A program made the position numbers and the translations under genes. Shown in pieces: positions 47,437-60,900 of a DNA stretch of 64,000 nt (its first letter is position 1; each line of letters opens with the position of its first letter). The DNA is taken from assembly GCA_005281725.1 (NCBI GenBank), contig SSBO01000007.1, forward strand, positions 3,974,402 through 4,038,401. Reading direction: 5' to 3'. The notes under the pieces are model-generated. The model did not search any database. It was not told the DNA's origin and saw only the letters and a program-made list of their open reading frames with translations. This stretch comes from Wuchereria bancrofti. Its lineage: Eukaryota > Nematoda > Chromadorea > Rhabditida > Onchocercidae.

Positions 47437-49107
47437 ATGTATTCAGTCGTCGAAAGTACCAGAAATCTGGTAGATAAGGTGCGTCATCGTGTTATCAGTG
47501 GTAATTCTACTGGTAATCGTTCATCGTTTGGTTCCACAATAAATCTTACAAACGAATGTGGCATTTCATCGAGATCGAATTCGATGGGTTACACTGAACT
47601 GATGGAAGGTTCAGTGCCTTGTCCGAGTTGTAAGGGCTCTGGGCGAATCCCGAAAGGTAGGATTTTATTTAATTTGCTGCTTAATGTATTGCTCTTTCTC
47701 TCTGAAAAAATTTGTTTAGTGGAGTACTTTATTTGTTGGGAAATCGACATTTCATTTGAAACGAAATACTAGTAATTTCTTTTTTTCAGAATTAGAGGAA
47801 ACATTGGTGGCTCTAATTCCAGTTAATGACGATCGTTTGAAACCAAAAAGAACGTATGCTGTCATTTCTTATTGACAGTTTTCTGTTTAATTTTAGTTAA
47901 GATAGTTTAATTTGTAGTTTTATTTTAGTCCTCTATATAATTGAATTTCCTATACTGTGTTACAGCTGGCTTTACGTTTTTTGCGTCGTTCTTGGCTGTC
48001 TCTCATTGGCAGGTGTTGTAATTTTCTTATTGGTGCCACGCGCGATTTATCTAACCAGCACAAAGCCACCAGTTGAAATCATAACAGTTTTTGACCATAA
48101 GAGTAATCATATCAGTTTTCATTTTATGGTAACTTTTAAACTTCCTTTATTTATTAATTATAAATCTTGTAATTTCCATTTCTGCTAGTTTTAGCAAGTG
48201 AATATTTGAGAAATCTTCCGTGCTATTCCGAGTTTACCATTTTTCATTCTGACTGATTGTGATAAAATTGTGTTATCATCAAATGAACTTTTGTAAGGTA
48301 ATAGTTCCATACGAGGCAATTGTTAGTTACTCAAAACATGAGTAGTTTAAATCATTGTAACTCATTCGCTTTTTTTTTGAAGAATTTCATCACTGCAGAA
48401 AGATTTCATTGCGTTACATACCCGTACATAACATGGACATGTCTACTGTATTCGTAAAATTTGTATGTTTCTGAGAAATTTATTATAGAACGAATTCAAT
48501 ATATCCAATGCTAATTACTATTCTGTAAAAGTGTTAAACTCATCGGCCACGGTCTTATCGAAGTTTCAACCTTGGTCAACGGACGTCATTGGTGTTGGTG
48601 GCAACACCACTGATGTATTTGTTGGACCAAGAAACAGTCGAAAGCTACAGTTCAACAATACAGTGACACTAAAAGGTGGTGTCGCGTAAGTTTCTTTTTC
48701 TAAAAGGATTTATTATAAAGTTGATGATAAATGCTTGCTTTTATATCAAATAATTTCAACATCTAGTGATGAACTCTGTTTTAAGAAATATTATTTAAAT
48801 GAGACTGGAAAATGTAGATTTAATTTAGTTTTTTCTAAGTGAAATTACCGTCTGTTTTAGTTTGTAGTTGTTGCACCAATTATATTTAAAAATAATTTCA
48901 TACTTTGGAATCTCTTCTTAACAGTTCGTTCTTTGCAGGGAATACTGTCAAGCGCCATTTGCGCAATTGATTTCGCTCTATGTTAACATGCAGTTTGACA
49001 TATCGGTTACATTGGAATATTTAAATCATCGTGAGCAGGCAACTCTCTCTGTTGTTCAACAGGTCTGTTGTGTGCCGTCTGGCAATTGTACTGCTACTGA
49101 GTGGTAA
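47437..49107 (+). CDS. TMEM106: TMEM106-family lysosomal membrane protein
   Basis: TMEM106 proteins are single-pass type II membrane proteins of late endosomes and lysosomes that affect lysosome size and acidification. Five exons (47437-47656, 47790-47853, 47966-48128, 48489-48685, 48939-49107) give 270 residues in one frame, against 274 in human TMEM106B. The cytosolic N-terminus has the conserved pair VPCPSCKGSGRIP (C62, C65) and ETLVALIPVNDDRLKPKRT. A transmembrane helix at about 96-117 is followed by VPRAIYL. The lumenal domain has NEFNISNANYYSVKV, several N-glycosylation sequons (NSS, NTT, NNT, NCT) and the late block YVNMQF. The C-terminus ends shortly after a CCVPSGNC cysteine group. 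In mammals this lumenal half can form amyloid. The A, B and C paralogues cannot be told apart here. Confidence 0.95.
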
Positions 49108-51971
49108 TAATGTATATAATAGTTTGATTTTTTGATATTTACGAAGAATCCAACTATTTTGATAACACTTCCCATCTCTGTAATACAAATGAACTTCACC
49201 TTTTGTTATGTTGTTACTATAATTGTATTATATAGTTACCTTCCAACAACAGTTTTTCTGGAAATTTTCTTAGTTAGTGAAATTGTGATATTCAGCAATT
49301 TTTATATTTACAGTCGTTCTGTTTCTTCCCTAATCATAGAAAGCTTTCTGGTTGAAATTTAATATAGTCCATGAAGTACTAAGTTGACAAGACATTGGCA
49401 AAAATTCATTCAGTTCTTCTAGGGAATCTAAACGTTGTGAACATCATCTGTCCACCATCGTTTTTTGAGACCAACTGTAGAAATCTACTACCCCGGCGTT
49501 TACAATAAGGTTATTCAACTTAATCTTTGTTTAACTGGATAAATTTCTATATAAATAGAAATTTCTATAATGTGTTTTAAGAATTTGATCTATAACGAAA
49601 TTTTATTGCAGAATACTGCATATGTTATGGAATGATTTATTTGTGTCACTTCTTAATTCTTGTTCTAATAATAGTTTGAAAGTACTTGAAATACGTCTGA
49701 TATGTACATTCACCTGTTGTTAGCTTCCGTCTGCTTAACTGCATCACGTAATCTCTGTGTTTTACTTGTTTTAATTTCGAAGATGCTGTTTTAATCAACA
49801 ATTGTGACCCAGAGTCCCTTTTGCAGTTGTACTTCGACATGCTTCGGATGTAATCAAAACGTCATTCTTGAATTTTAGTTGAATTAGCACAGAGAATTGT
49901 GGGACGTTAGATCTCTCTCTCCCTTCATCAGCAGTAACCATCTCTCCAAAATGTATTTCAGTAATTCTATCCCAAAGAATCACTGTAGTAATGGGGATTG
50001 TGGAACATTGCACATTGTAAATTACGCAACTTTTCGTGTCAGAATTTACCATGAGTAACGGAGAGATGTACCAGTACAGTTTACTTGCACATTAACGTAC
50101 GCAATAAAACATCGCGTTTTGTGTACATATATTTAATTGAAAAAGTCAAAATAATTTAAGTATGGAATACCGCAATTCAAAACTATGAAGCAAGACAGCA
50201 AATATGTGGCAACTCGGTACGGAATCTTCAAAATCCTAATTCAACCATTTAAAACTGATCTCTATTTCTATATACGTAATCCGAATTTTCAGGCTCCCAG
50301 TTTAAATTTTAGAAAGAGTATGCACTACAGGGAACAGCAAAACAAATTTTTATTCTCAATAATTTATTCTCTTTCCAACCTATAAAGTCCGAGCAGTTAC
50401 TTTTTTAACAGACTGAAATTAGCAAAATATAGTCAGTCCAGTGAGCAATCAGTACTGTGTCACTTCAGGTTATGTTACACTTATTACAAGACTGTCTTAA
50501 TAACGAATATACAATATATAATTATAGTTCATATTTCAGACGAACAAGACCGCTTGAAATTAATTCACCAACACCTACTGCCTGCCCACTCTAAACACCG
50601 CTAACCAAAAGGCGTTTGCGTGATTTATCAAATCATTCTGGATTAAACAAAAAACGCTTCGGGAAAAACAAATAACATTATTATCGAAAGACATTTCACG
50701 TTTTCCTCATGCGTGCATACAATATTTGAAAAACAGAAAAAGACAGTGCACACGACACACGTTATTAATATACCGAACATTAGCACACACAATGGGCATT
50801 TTGAGAAGAAATTGCAAAGAGTTCCGAAAATAGTGAGAGGAAAATTGTTCCATTGTGGCGAATATCCCAGCAGAAATGACGCACGCACACTGAATGAACC
50901 ACAAAATATTGAGACACATTGTCACAATATTGATTTGAATTTCAAATCAAATTAATCCACTTAATTGAAGAGATAAAACGAAGTATAATGAAAACTTATT
51001 AAACGTACAAAACATACTACAAATTATCAAATGTTGGAGAATTGCATGCTTTTAATATACAGTATAGAAAAAACAAGAGAAATGAAACGACAAAACAATT
51101 TTATGACTACGCAAAACGACGAGATCGCAGGGACAAAACTACGCACGAAGACCAGTGCTTCGTACAAATTAGCTTCTTCAGGATATGAGCTGATACTCCT
51201 TTCTAATATATCGAAGCTAATTTTTATGAAGTTTTGACATTTCTATATAGTTCTACCCTAAATCTTATATTTTGCAAAATACCAAACATGAGCTAATACG
51301 ACTTTCAAAAAATAAAAGATGAGAAATGAAACTATGGAAAAATGAATTTTACATTTTAAACGATAATGCAATAACGACAAGGATAAAATACTGGGGACCT
51401 CATTAAGGCATAAATGTTCGGGTTTTAGATGAAAGATGGCACTGCGCTATGAGAAAAATAAAAATTTTTGAAACTGAGGGAAGGGTCAGACTAATCATTA
51501 ACTCCAAGCAAAACTTATATTTGCCAATACTTACTAAAATTTAAATTCCAACTTTTTATCTTTCAGTTATAAGAAAAACAATCTCAGTATAAAAAGTTAA
51601 GATACAATTAAAAAGTAGCTGAAAGTGAGTTTAGTGAAATTATCTTAAAATTCCGGCAAATTAGTTGTACGGTCTTCAAATCCTGTAACTACACCGGTTT
51701 AAAAACATAAATAAAAACAACGGCGAATAAGATAAACAAAACAAAACAAAAAAAAAAGAAAAAAAAACACAAGTACGAAATAAGACCTAATTTGGAAGTT
51801 GAGTGCGAACCGAACTCCCATTTGAACAGAATAGCACTGAACGGAAACATCGCATAACAAAGCTGTCTTGCACAGTGATCAAAAATGACTCGAACAAGTG
51901 GTAATTAGTTGGTGCTATCGTTTCTATACAAAAATATTACGACGTTTTCGGCTGAAACATAATCTTTATAA
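49108..51971. other. Convergent intergenic DNA
   Basis: About 2.9 kb between the 3' ends of TMEM106 and the NCOA6-like gene. There is no supported gene. A minus-strand frame of 85 codons at 50052-49795 (VILWDRITEIHFGEMVTADE) is the most protein-like stretch but has no homologue I know. 51720-51770 is A-rich simple sequence. Confidence 0.4.
49795..50052 (-). other. Unassigned 85-codon open frame
   Basis: It starts with ATG at 50052 on the minus strand and ends with a stop at 49795. Composition is of normal complexity and less AT-rich than its flanks. No domain or signal peptide is recognised, and there is no splice evidence. Confidence 0.15.
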
Positions 51972-54900
51972 TCAGTGAAACACAGATGGCGGTAAGACAG
52001 CAGGTGGACGTATTTTAGAATTTAGAAATGATTCATTAGCCTGTTTTGAAAGAAACGATTCATTTTCATATAACTTTTTCTCAGTAGAATCTAAAAGGTA
52101 CATATTGACAAAGATTGTGGATATCCAGAATCTAACAAAATTTTTTACCTGCTGCTTCAACATTTGCTGCTGCCGAGCCACTGTGGCAGAAAAATTATTT
52201 TGAGCACTTTGTACACTGATATTCGCGAAAGGAGGTTGTGCTGGAGCGTTCCCACTACATCCAACAACAATACTACCGGTACCACCTACACGTCTCATAT
52301 ATGGAGCCTGATACGCTGCTAAATTCATCATTGCTGTTGAAAATCACAAATTTCAAAATTTTCTGCTTATAATTTTTTATTCTATTAAACATATTACAAA
52401 AAGAGAACGACTATCGAAAAAATTAGCTAAAGGAACCTTATTTGTTATCCTATACACAAACATCAGATAGGAACATGCATAAGCTTAAATGAAAAGGACA
52501 GAAGTTTTGGCAAAAAAAATTACATTGAGTCGAACCAAATGTTGGGACGGTAATTTCATCTTCGTCATCATAAGACAATGCTTCCAGAGATAAATCTGCC
52601 TTACGGCGATTACGCCTTGCTGTCCCCGAAACTTTTGGGGAAGATCTCTGCGGCTGTTGCACATCAGTTATTGTCACCGCTGAAACCAACCCACTCGTTA
52701 GTCTTCGATCGTCATCATTTGACTGCGATAGCGGAAGCACTCCATTGCATGATTGAACAAATCCGCGTTCCTAAATTTGAAAAAGAGAATAAAGTCAATA
52801 ATCATCTGACAATCTATGATGCATAAGAGATACAATAAAGATATGAAGATTGCCAAAAAAGACAAAGGAAGTATGTATCTCAAATCTAATCTCTAAATCC
52901 GATGTTAAAATTTTTGGGGACCGCTGTACTACTGTGCTAAGTCTTGAAATCAGTAACTACAATCGACAGTAATAAAGCTAAATGCATAATGCTTAACTTT
53001 GAACTCACAGGTAACGTCCAAAAAAAAAAACGTGTTAAAGTATTTTCTGACAATCACAACTTAAAACACATTCTGATAAACTAAACCACCAACTTTTAAC
53101 ATGTTCAATGACTCATGCCCATTGGTCAAATGGTGATGTTCAGCCGTGTTGTTTGACCTTTGATCGCCAATTCGATCACTAATTCTCTGGTCCTTCTGTT
53201 GCCTAACTGATAGAGTGAGACCATGCATTTCGCTATTTCCATCTGAAATAAACAAAAATTTAAACAGCCCAGAAATTATCTGAACAATGCTCGAAATGTG
53301 GAGGTCAAAATATAAAATATCACATATGAAAGATATCATTTGCCCTGGAAGCGAACCAAAATAACCCCAAACAACGAATATAAAGGAATGATTATGTATG
53401 ATTCTTTTTTCAATAATTTTCAAGCTTAAATAACCAAAGGATTCCCTCTTTACAAGTTAAGAAAACAGTTAAAACTTGATAATTAACGATATTGGTTAGC
53501 GAAAAAATGAATAAATAAAACATACCGTGAAAACTTTCACGACTTGCAGAAACTAATTGCTGAGCAGAAACTGGCGTTTTACTTGACGACAAAGCAGAAT
53601 TCCCTGTCGCTTGACCATTATGAGAACCACTAGCTCCAACTCCTGAACCTTCTATTGCATCAGTGTTTGAAAACTGCTGAGCTGGAAAAACTTCGTGTAA
53701 CTACACTCGAGTCACTTCAAATTTATTATCCTACCAAAAGCAAAACACTAAGTTTCAACGTTATAAAAAATAAGCCTTCTATATTTTCGTCCTCAATCTA
53801 ACATTCTTATGGCATCGGCTCAGCTCAAACTTAGTTTACTGTTTGACAAGCAGTTTTAAGATGACTTAGATTCAAAGATTTTTCTATCATAAAAAATGTT
53901 AGCTCTAGATACGCTTTAATACAAACCAAAGACAAAAACGAGACTAAACGAAGATAAGCTCAAAAATAAGAATCTGACTCAACGACTTCGCTCAATCTGC
54001 TAAGAAATAAAACTAACCTTGTTGAGAGCTTTGAAACTGTCCAGGTTGTTTGGTTGCATTCACCGGTCTCATACTGCTACTGACGTTGTTACCCATCATT
54101 TTCCCTACATGAATAGAGGGATTCAGATCTTTTAACTGACATGCACACTTTACGACGATTTTACACATTACCCCAGCAAAAACAAATCTCTTAAAGCTCA
54201 CTTACTCAAGCAGAGTTGAATTTAGAATCAAATTAACAACCAGCAATCAAATGTACAAATGGAAATGAAATACACACTGTCACTAGTCCCAGTCTGTTCA
54301 GCTGTCGAAGACTGAATGTTTGCTGATAAACGATTCCGTGATCCACGAAAATAATTGGAAATGCTTGTCGAGGAAAAGCTGTCTTGATCCGAAAGTGCTC
54401 GCATAACTACTGCATCTAAATGGGACAATTTCAAAGTATCACCGAAAATGCACATAGATTTACTAAAAATATGTCGAGATAGGTAAAAGGACAAAATTTT
54501 TGCAATTAAAGAGATGAAAAGCAGGATAAGCAATAAAATAATGTGGGTTCTTATTAAAACATTGGAAAATTGTCTTCTGATTAAGTAACTAACAGATTAA
54601 TGCAGATCCAGATCGATTTCAACAGCTGCAAATTCTCTAGATTTCTAATTCTTATCCAATTTTCAAAGATAATGTAAGAAACAAGATTTCATAGATACCT
54701 ATCGTAGAGTTGATAGGATCTTTGTCATATTCAATGGAAGCGACGTTCGAATCAGTAGCTGATGCCCGTGGTGTTGCTTCACCATCTGAAAACATTCCTG
54801 AATTAAATGTTCTTGAGCCAATTTCAATCCTTGTTTTAGTTATGTAATTTTAAATCACTGACAGAGGAAATAAGTCATTTTCAAACTTATGCAGAAAAAA

Positions 54901-57900
54901 ACGTCTGCAGTACCAAAACGACTGGAGATGTACATATTCGATTTTAATAAAACAAGGAATCTTATCCACCACTGTAATACAACCAATATGACCGCACTGC
55001 AGATAAACAGCATTTAATGATGTTTTAATCCAAAGACGGGAACTCATTTCTCAAAAATTTAGTAAAGCGGTCACTATCTGACCACTTTAGTCTGAGTTCA
55101 TTTCATAATACATGGAGCATGCAAAATCCCTCCAATCACACCAATGGTATCTATAAATGCAAAATGAATTAATAATAAGTAAATAGACCTGATCGCGATG
55201 ATCGTAAATCATCAATTCGCCCACAAGTTGGATGCAGCTGTGACTGTGAGTGAACAGTTGGTGGAGCACTAAGTGGTGTACGAATAGACTGTTGCTGCGA
55301 CAACGGTGATGCTGCATATTGCTGGTGTGTTACCGCAATGTGTCTCGGCTGCTGCTGTCGGGTAGTAAAGCTGCTGCTATCTTTTTGGGGTGATGATCGA
55401 GGAGTATAAGGGCTTGGAGAACAACTTGGTTGCGGTGGTGGGCTCATAAATAAATTGGCTGTCCCTTGTGGTGGTTGCTGTTGTGGAGATGAATAACCCC
55501 GAGAAAGTGATTGCTGTTGTTGCTGGGATAGACCGAGAGTACCCGGAAAACTACACTGCCGCATTTGAGTTTCACTACACATTTGTCTCATGTAACCAAC
55601 ACTTTGATGCTGCATTGGTGATTGGATGTCATACCGATTTTGAGGAGGCAACATACGACTGTAGTACTGTTGTTGTTGGTGCTGAATATGTTGCTGAGTA
55701 TTTGCTGGCCGCTGTTGCATTTGCTGTTGATGGGAAGCCATCAACGTTGCCCCAAATTCGCTCGATTCAGTCATTGGTTCAATGGAATCCAAATCATTGT
55801 AATCACCACCTAAAAATGGAATGTCCTATTAGCAGCTGCAATATGTTAATCGATATCGTCCTTAACTTTGGCTTTATTAGATTTATATTTATAGAATTAA
55901 GGATTTGCATTTCTAAAAGTTAAAACAATCCCAAAGTGAAAAATCGATAAACACCAACTGAGAACTTACAGTCATCAGCAATATTAGCACCCAGTTCATC
56001 ATCCATTTCAAAATCACCTGCACTTTGTAACACTGGCAAGCAGCTCTTCGGCTGCATGTCTAGACACTGCTGTTCTGCAGAGAACGAAGGAGGCTGCTGT
56101 TGCTGCAATTCTTGCATTTGCATTGGTATTGTTTGTTGTTGTTGGGGTCGTGCAGGTACACTTGCTTGCTGCTGTGACGGTGAAGGCTGCGAATAAGTTA
56201 AAGCAGATGGAGGTGTTTGTTGATTTGGTGGCTGCTGGTAGGTCATATTTGGCTGAAGTCATAATTAAGCTTGGTTGAAACCTTAACTTCACCAAAGACT
56301 ATAGAGTGAAAGTTGCCAAACAAATAAAAATTATGCAGTTCATGAAAATGCTAAACTTACTTGTTGTTGCTGATATAGTGGCGACATCGTGCTGCTAGAC
56401 TGTGATGCCGGCGAATAGTCAATTGACGCATTCCGACTAGTCATAGGAGATGTATGGACACTGCCAGATGAACCAGCACTCATCTCGGATACTGCAATAG
56501 ACCATTTCAAAACAGGAGCAGCTATCACTTCATTTAGATCTGTTTTTGATCGTAAATGCACTGATTTCAACTTTTGCATGATCTATTAAGTTAAAGTTTG
56601 TCGCACTGTGGTAATAATGCTTATTTCCCATATTCACTATAATAATGTTCCATAATAATTTATCACATCCCAATATAGTAAATGTAACTAAAATCCGAAA
56701 ACAATTCTATTTACTGAGGATGTTTCAGATGACTGCACACATTACATATGTAGTAACATTAGAAATTTTATTTTTTGATAAACAAACCGCTATCTGCTTG
56801 AGGATAAATCATTCGCGAGTGATGCGACTGATTGTTTTGCCAGTGATGCTGCATCTGACCACCATACATTATCTGTGGACGCTGTTGTGGCATAATCTGA
56901 AATTCAGAACCATATTACTGAAATTTTCGTTTCTAGAAACAAATATAATAACATGTCTTCAAGACTACCTAATTTTAAACAAACAAGCAATAACGAACAA
57001 TAAGTAGTATAAAAAAATAAAAAGCATGAAGAAACAACAATAAAAAAGCATGTTTGTGACTGCTTTTTAATTCTAGAAAAGCAATCGCGAACAAGTTTTC
57101 ATGAAGGAAGTTCAAGAAGATAACAGAAAAATAAAAGATTTAAAAATGGATTGCTAAAACTTCCTTACTTCCTCTTATTGTAAAGTCATGAAAAAGTAAA
57201 AGACCCAAAACACACTTGTTGTTGGTGTTGTGGAACCCAAACGTTTTGTTGCTGATAAAAAGAAGGATTTGAAGATGGATTCTGAAAGTTTTTAAAATTA
57301 ATAACAAATTGCTTCTCAGGTGTGTTTTTATCGAAGGATTCGAAAGGCGAACATAAAACAAGGGGTCGGACAATAAACCACGAAAAATCGCGCAAAAAAC
57401 TTCCAGAATTTTAAAGTATAATCTCAATTCCAAATCTGCCAAAAAAACTTCTTTTAATGAATAACCTGCATTATTGGCCCAGTTTGTGCAGGAACAGCCG
57501 GAGGAGAACGAAGTGTTTGTGGAGGATACCCTTGCGGATGCTGCGTATAAGTTATTCCGACACTCGACTGACCGCTATGCATTACCTGAAAACCAAGACT
57601 TATCATTGTACACCAATTTAGGCCCTTAGTATGAATGGACGAAGGCTTACAGACTAGTTACTTCATAGAACCGGAGTACTTCAGCAGGACCTAAATAATC
57701 TACCACAGCAAACTTTTGGTGACTGAATACCAAAAACCTCCATATTATACTACTGTAAACCACTCGCAAAAAAACTACTGAAGTACTCCGAAATTGAATC
57801 ATTTAGTTCAAAACACCAACATTTTGATTATTCATAGCTATTTTAACAAATCTGCATAAAACAGCGCAATTAAATTGCAAACTAATGGAAAAACATTAAT

Positions 57901-60900
57901 ATAACCTGTGACATGACAGCAGGCCTATCCACCGTATGAGCATTTGCAGAAGGCACTCGGCTATTCATCTGCTGCTCCATTATGAATTGCTGTTGCGCCG
58001 CCGCAGCAGCAGCCGCTTGTTGCGCTATTTCAGCTTCTTTCAATTGCTTTTTAGTTGGCCGCTTTCTTTTCTTGGGAGGAGGAGCAGCAACAGGCATCGG
58101 ACTGCCAGCATCCTTAAATAGTACATGACTTTTTTGCGAATACTTCAAATTTTAGATGCAAAGTGACTTGAAGAGCTGTGAAGCTTATGTACAAACAGTG
58201 ATCTAATAGATGTTTTCTTTCTTCCCGTGAAAGTATTTAGTGCCGAGAATAACATTTTATGAATTTTGGATAAACCCAGGAAATTGTGTGTAATGGCTAC
58301 TCCCATTTTTAAAATTGCTAAAATCGGGATAATGAATGCAAAATGCGATATATCTGTTGCAATCGCAAAATAAATAAATAGACATATGACAAAGAATCGT
58401 AAAAATATCCTTTTCGTTTTGTTAGAATTAGAATTTCTTACATGTTCTAAAGAGACTGTCTGGTGAAAATGAACTGGCACTGGCTGTCCAGGAAGTCTTG
58501 GTTGCTGCTGCACGTGAATATAATGAGGAGGCATCATTTGTCCCTGCTGTGCATAAACAGCATGTTGCTGTTGCGGTATTTGTCCGCGGACTGTGAAGCC
58601 CTTAAAAATAACATGATGGAAATATCTCTCTGTGCGAAATAGGCCATCTATTAAAGTTTCTTAAGCTTGAATCACGACTTATGTACGCTATCAATAAAGG
58701 AGAAGATATCTCGTCAAAATTTTCAACCTTACTGTAAGTGGAAATGTCATTACTGAAACAATCATTTTTAATCGGTCATTAAAAAAAATGAAAACAAGAA
58801 ATCACTGCTAAAGTCAAATAACATCATTTAAAACCTACAGCGAGCATTGGACGTCTCTGGTTGTACTGAGGATAATATGCCTGAGGTAACTGCTGCGCTG
58901 GTGCACTTTGCTGTTGTGTAGCAACTACTTGCTGATGTCTTTCCATATTGACCTGGAATACACAGTGTGATACAGTACCTACCATTGTTTCGAAAGATAA
59001 TATCAGCAATACGGACATAATCCAAAACAAGCATCAGAGCAAATCCAATACACTATATTTATGGGCTTTTATAAAAGAATTATCTGCATTGTACGCTGTC
59101 ACTGCCAAGTGACAGTTGATAAATGTATCGATAAATGTATCGAGAAAACCAAAAACAAAAATTAAAGCATGCCTCTTGTTGCGTTGGCCGCATTTGCTGT
59201 TGTTCAGAATGTGTTGAGGTAGTTAAGTGAGAAGCTTCTACTGGAGTTGCTGAGGGACGCATTCGACCAGGCTGCACTGCTGTATTCATTGTGCTTTGTC
59301 CCATGTACGGGTATGACGAATAACCTGTATATGTCAAAAATTTAAAAACTTTTCATCTTCCTTCTTCAACTTCCACTTATAATATAAACAAGCAGCTTCA
59401 ATGTATCCGAAATGTGTTTGCATGCCAGAGCTGTTTTATAAGAAAAAAGGTATCATACCAACAGTTCCCTGAGTTTGTGGAGAAGGGGCTGACATGTGCT
59501 GCATTATCGGAGCAGCAGAAGGACGCGACATATGTGTATGTTGCAAATTATGCATGCCAGCGTTAGCAACTGGTGATGAACTTCTGAAGATTTAACAACG
59601 TTAATAAATAATACAGCATCGTGATGTTCAGATCTACAAATTTATGGTAGTTTTATATAGCAGTAGAATTGTATCGCAAAAAATATAACCGTTAAATTTG
59701 GTTAGCCCCATCAACACTCAAGTGCATGCAACAAGCAATATTCAAAGCAAGGCTGTTGCTGTCTGCACTTGGCATTTATTGACTAATTATAGCATATAAA
59801 AATAAGAATTGAAAGATATGCCTTAGGAGGGAAATAGCGATGCAAGGTTGAAAGTCACACGTAAAAATATAGTGAATAAGAGAAAGAAAAGCTGCACAGT
59901 GATTAGTAATGTGAATAAATGTCCCTCTGTGATTACCTTAATAAATTAACCAACAATGGGCTGTTAGTATTAGATGCAGTTTGAGATTGCTGTTGCTTTA
60001 CAGAAGCCACTGCATTAGTTGCATTGGATTGTCCAGTAGCTGCTCCCATGTAACCATGCATCCCAACTCCTGTTTGATATATATCGTTATTAATTATACC
60101 AGCTTTTCGTTTACCTGGTATATGACCAGCTGAAGTTGATGGCGTCAATTCATGTCGACCATTCTCACTGTAAAGCAGTACATATAATGGATACACATAT
60201 CCTCAAAGAAATGAAAAATGTAATTATTGATTCGAAAAACTTTTACTTTCCACTAAAGAGAGATTTCAAAGCATCAGAATAGTTCTCAAAAAAAACAAAA
60301 TTCTGGAAAATTTCAATTGAATAACATACCTTTCATAAGGATCATAAATATTTGCTCTATCAGTAACATTAGCATTCACTGGTACACCAGCCAAGGAATT
60401 CATTTCAGAACCTGTGCTGGGATATGGAAGTGAAAGAAGGCTTAGCGTTGCATCATTCACAATCACTGGTAACAGATCTGATTCACCCACTTTTACTGAG
60501 GTTATACCTAAAAATATGAGAAAGAAGTGAGTATTTCAAGTAACAGAAATTTTTTTTAAGCATTCCGAAGAAATAGTAACAAAAGAAAAAAAGAAGCAAT
60601 AAAAAAATGAGCAGACACTATTACCACCTAATTCTATCTCTTAAAATAAAGTTTGGACTACAAAAATTTTTGGAATATTCGTGAAGAAACCCAGCTTTTG
60701 CAATTGTGTAAGCAGATCATTATGCACCAAGGTTTGAAGAAACTCAGATCAAATGAACTTAGATCTTAAACAATTTAGCATATCTATCACTTTTTTGCCA
60801 TTTATTTTAAATTCTAAAACAAGTGAGACCAATTCCAAATAAGATTTTGTAACATTGAAATCATACTTAAATGTTTCAATGTAGTTGGTTGTTTCAATGC

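Noticed and set aside
17381..49107. Functional gene cluster for ER, exocytosis and lysosome
   Set aside because: TMEM94, dnj-27, EXOC8 and TMEM106 all act in the endomembrane system, but FEN1, rpl-31 and opposite orientations break the pattern; chance neighbourhood is more likely.
55468..55923. 151-codon plus-strand ORF
   Set aside because: It is antisense to a well-supported Gln/Pro-rich exon and extends past its splice sites; CTG/TTG-rich DNA gives long antisense frames by chance.
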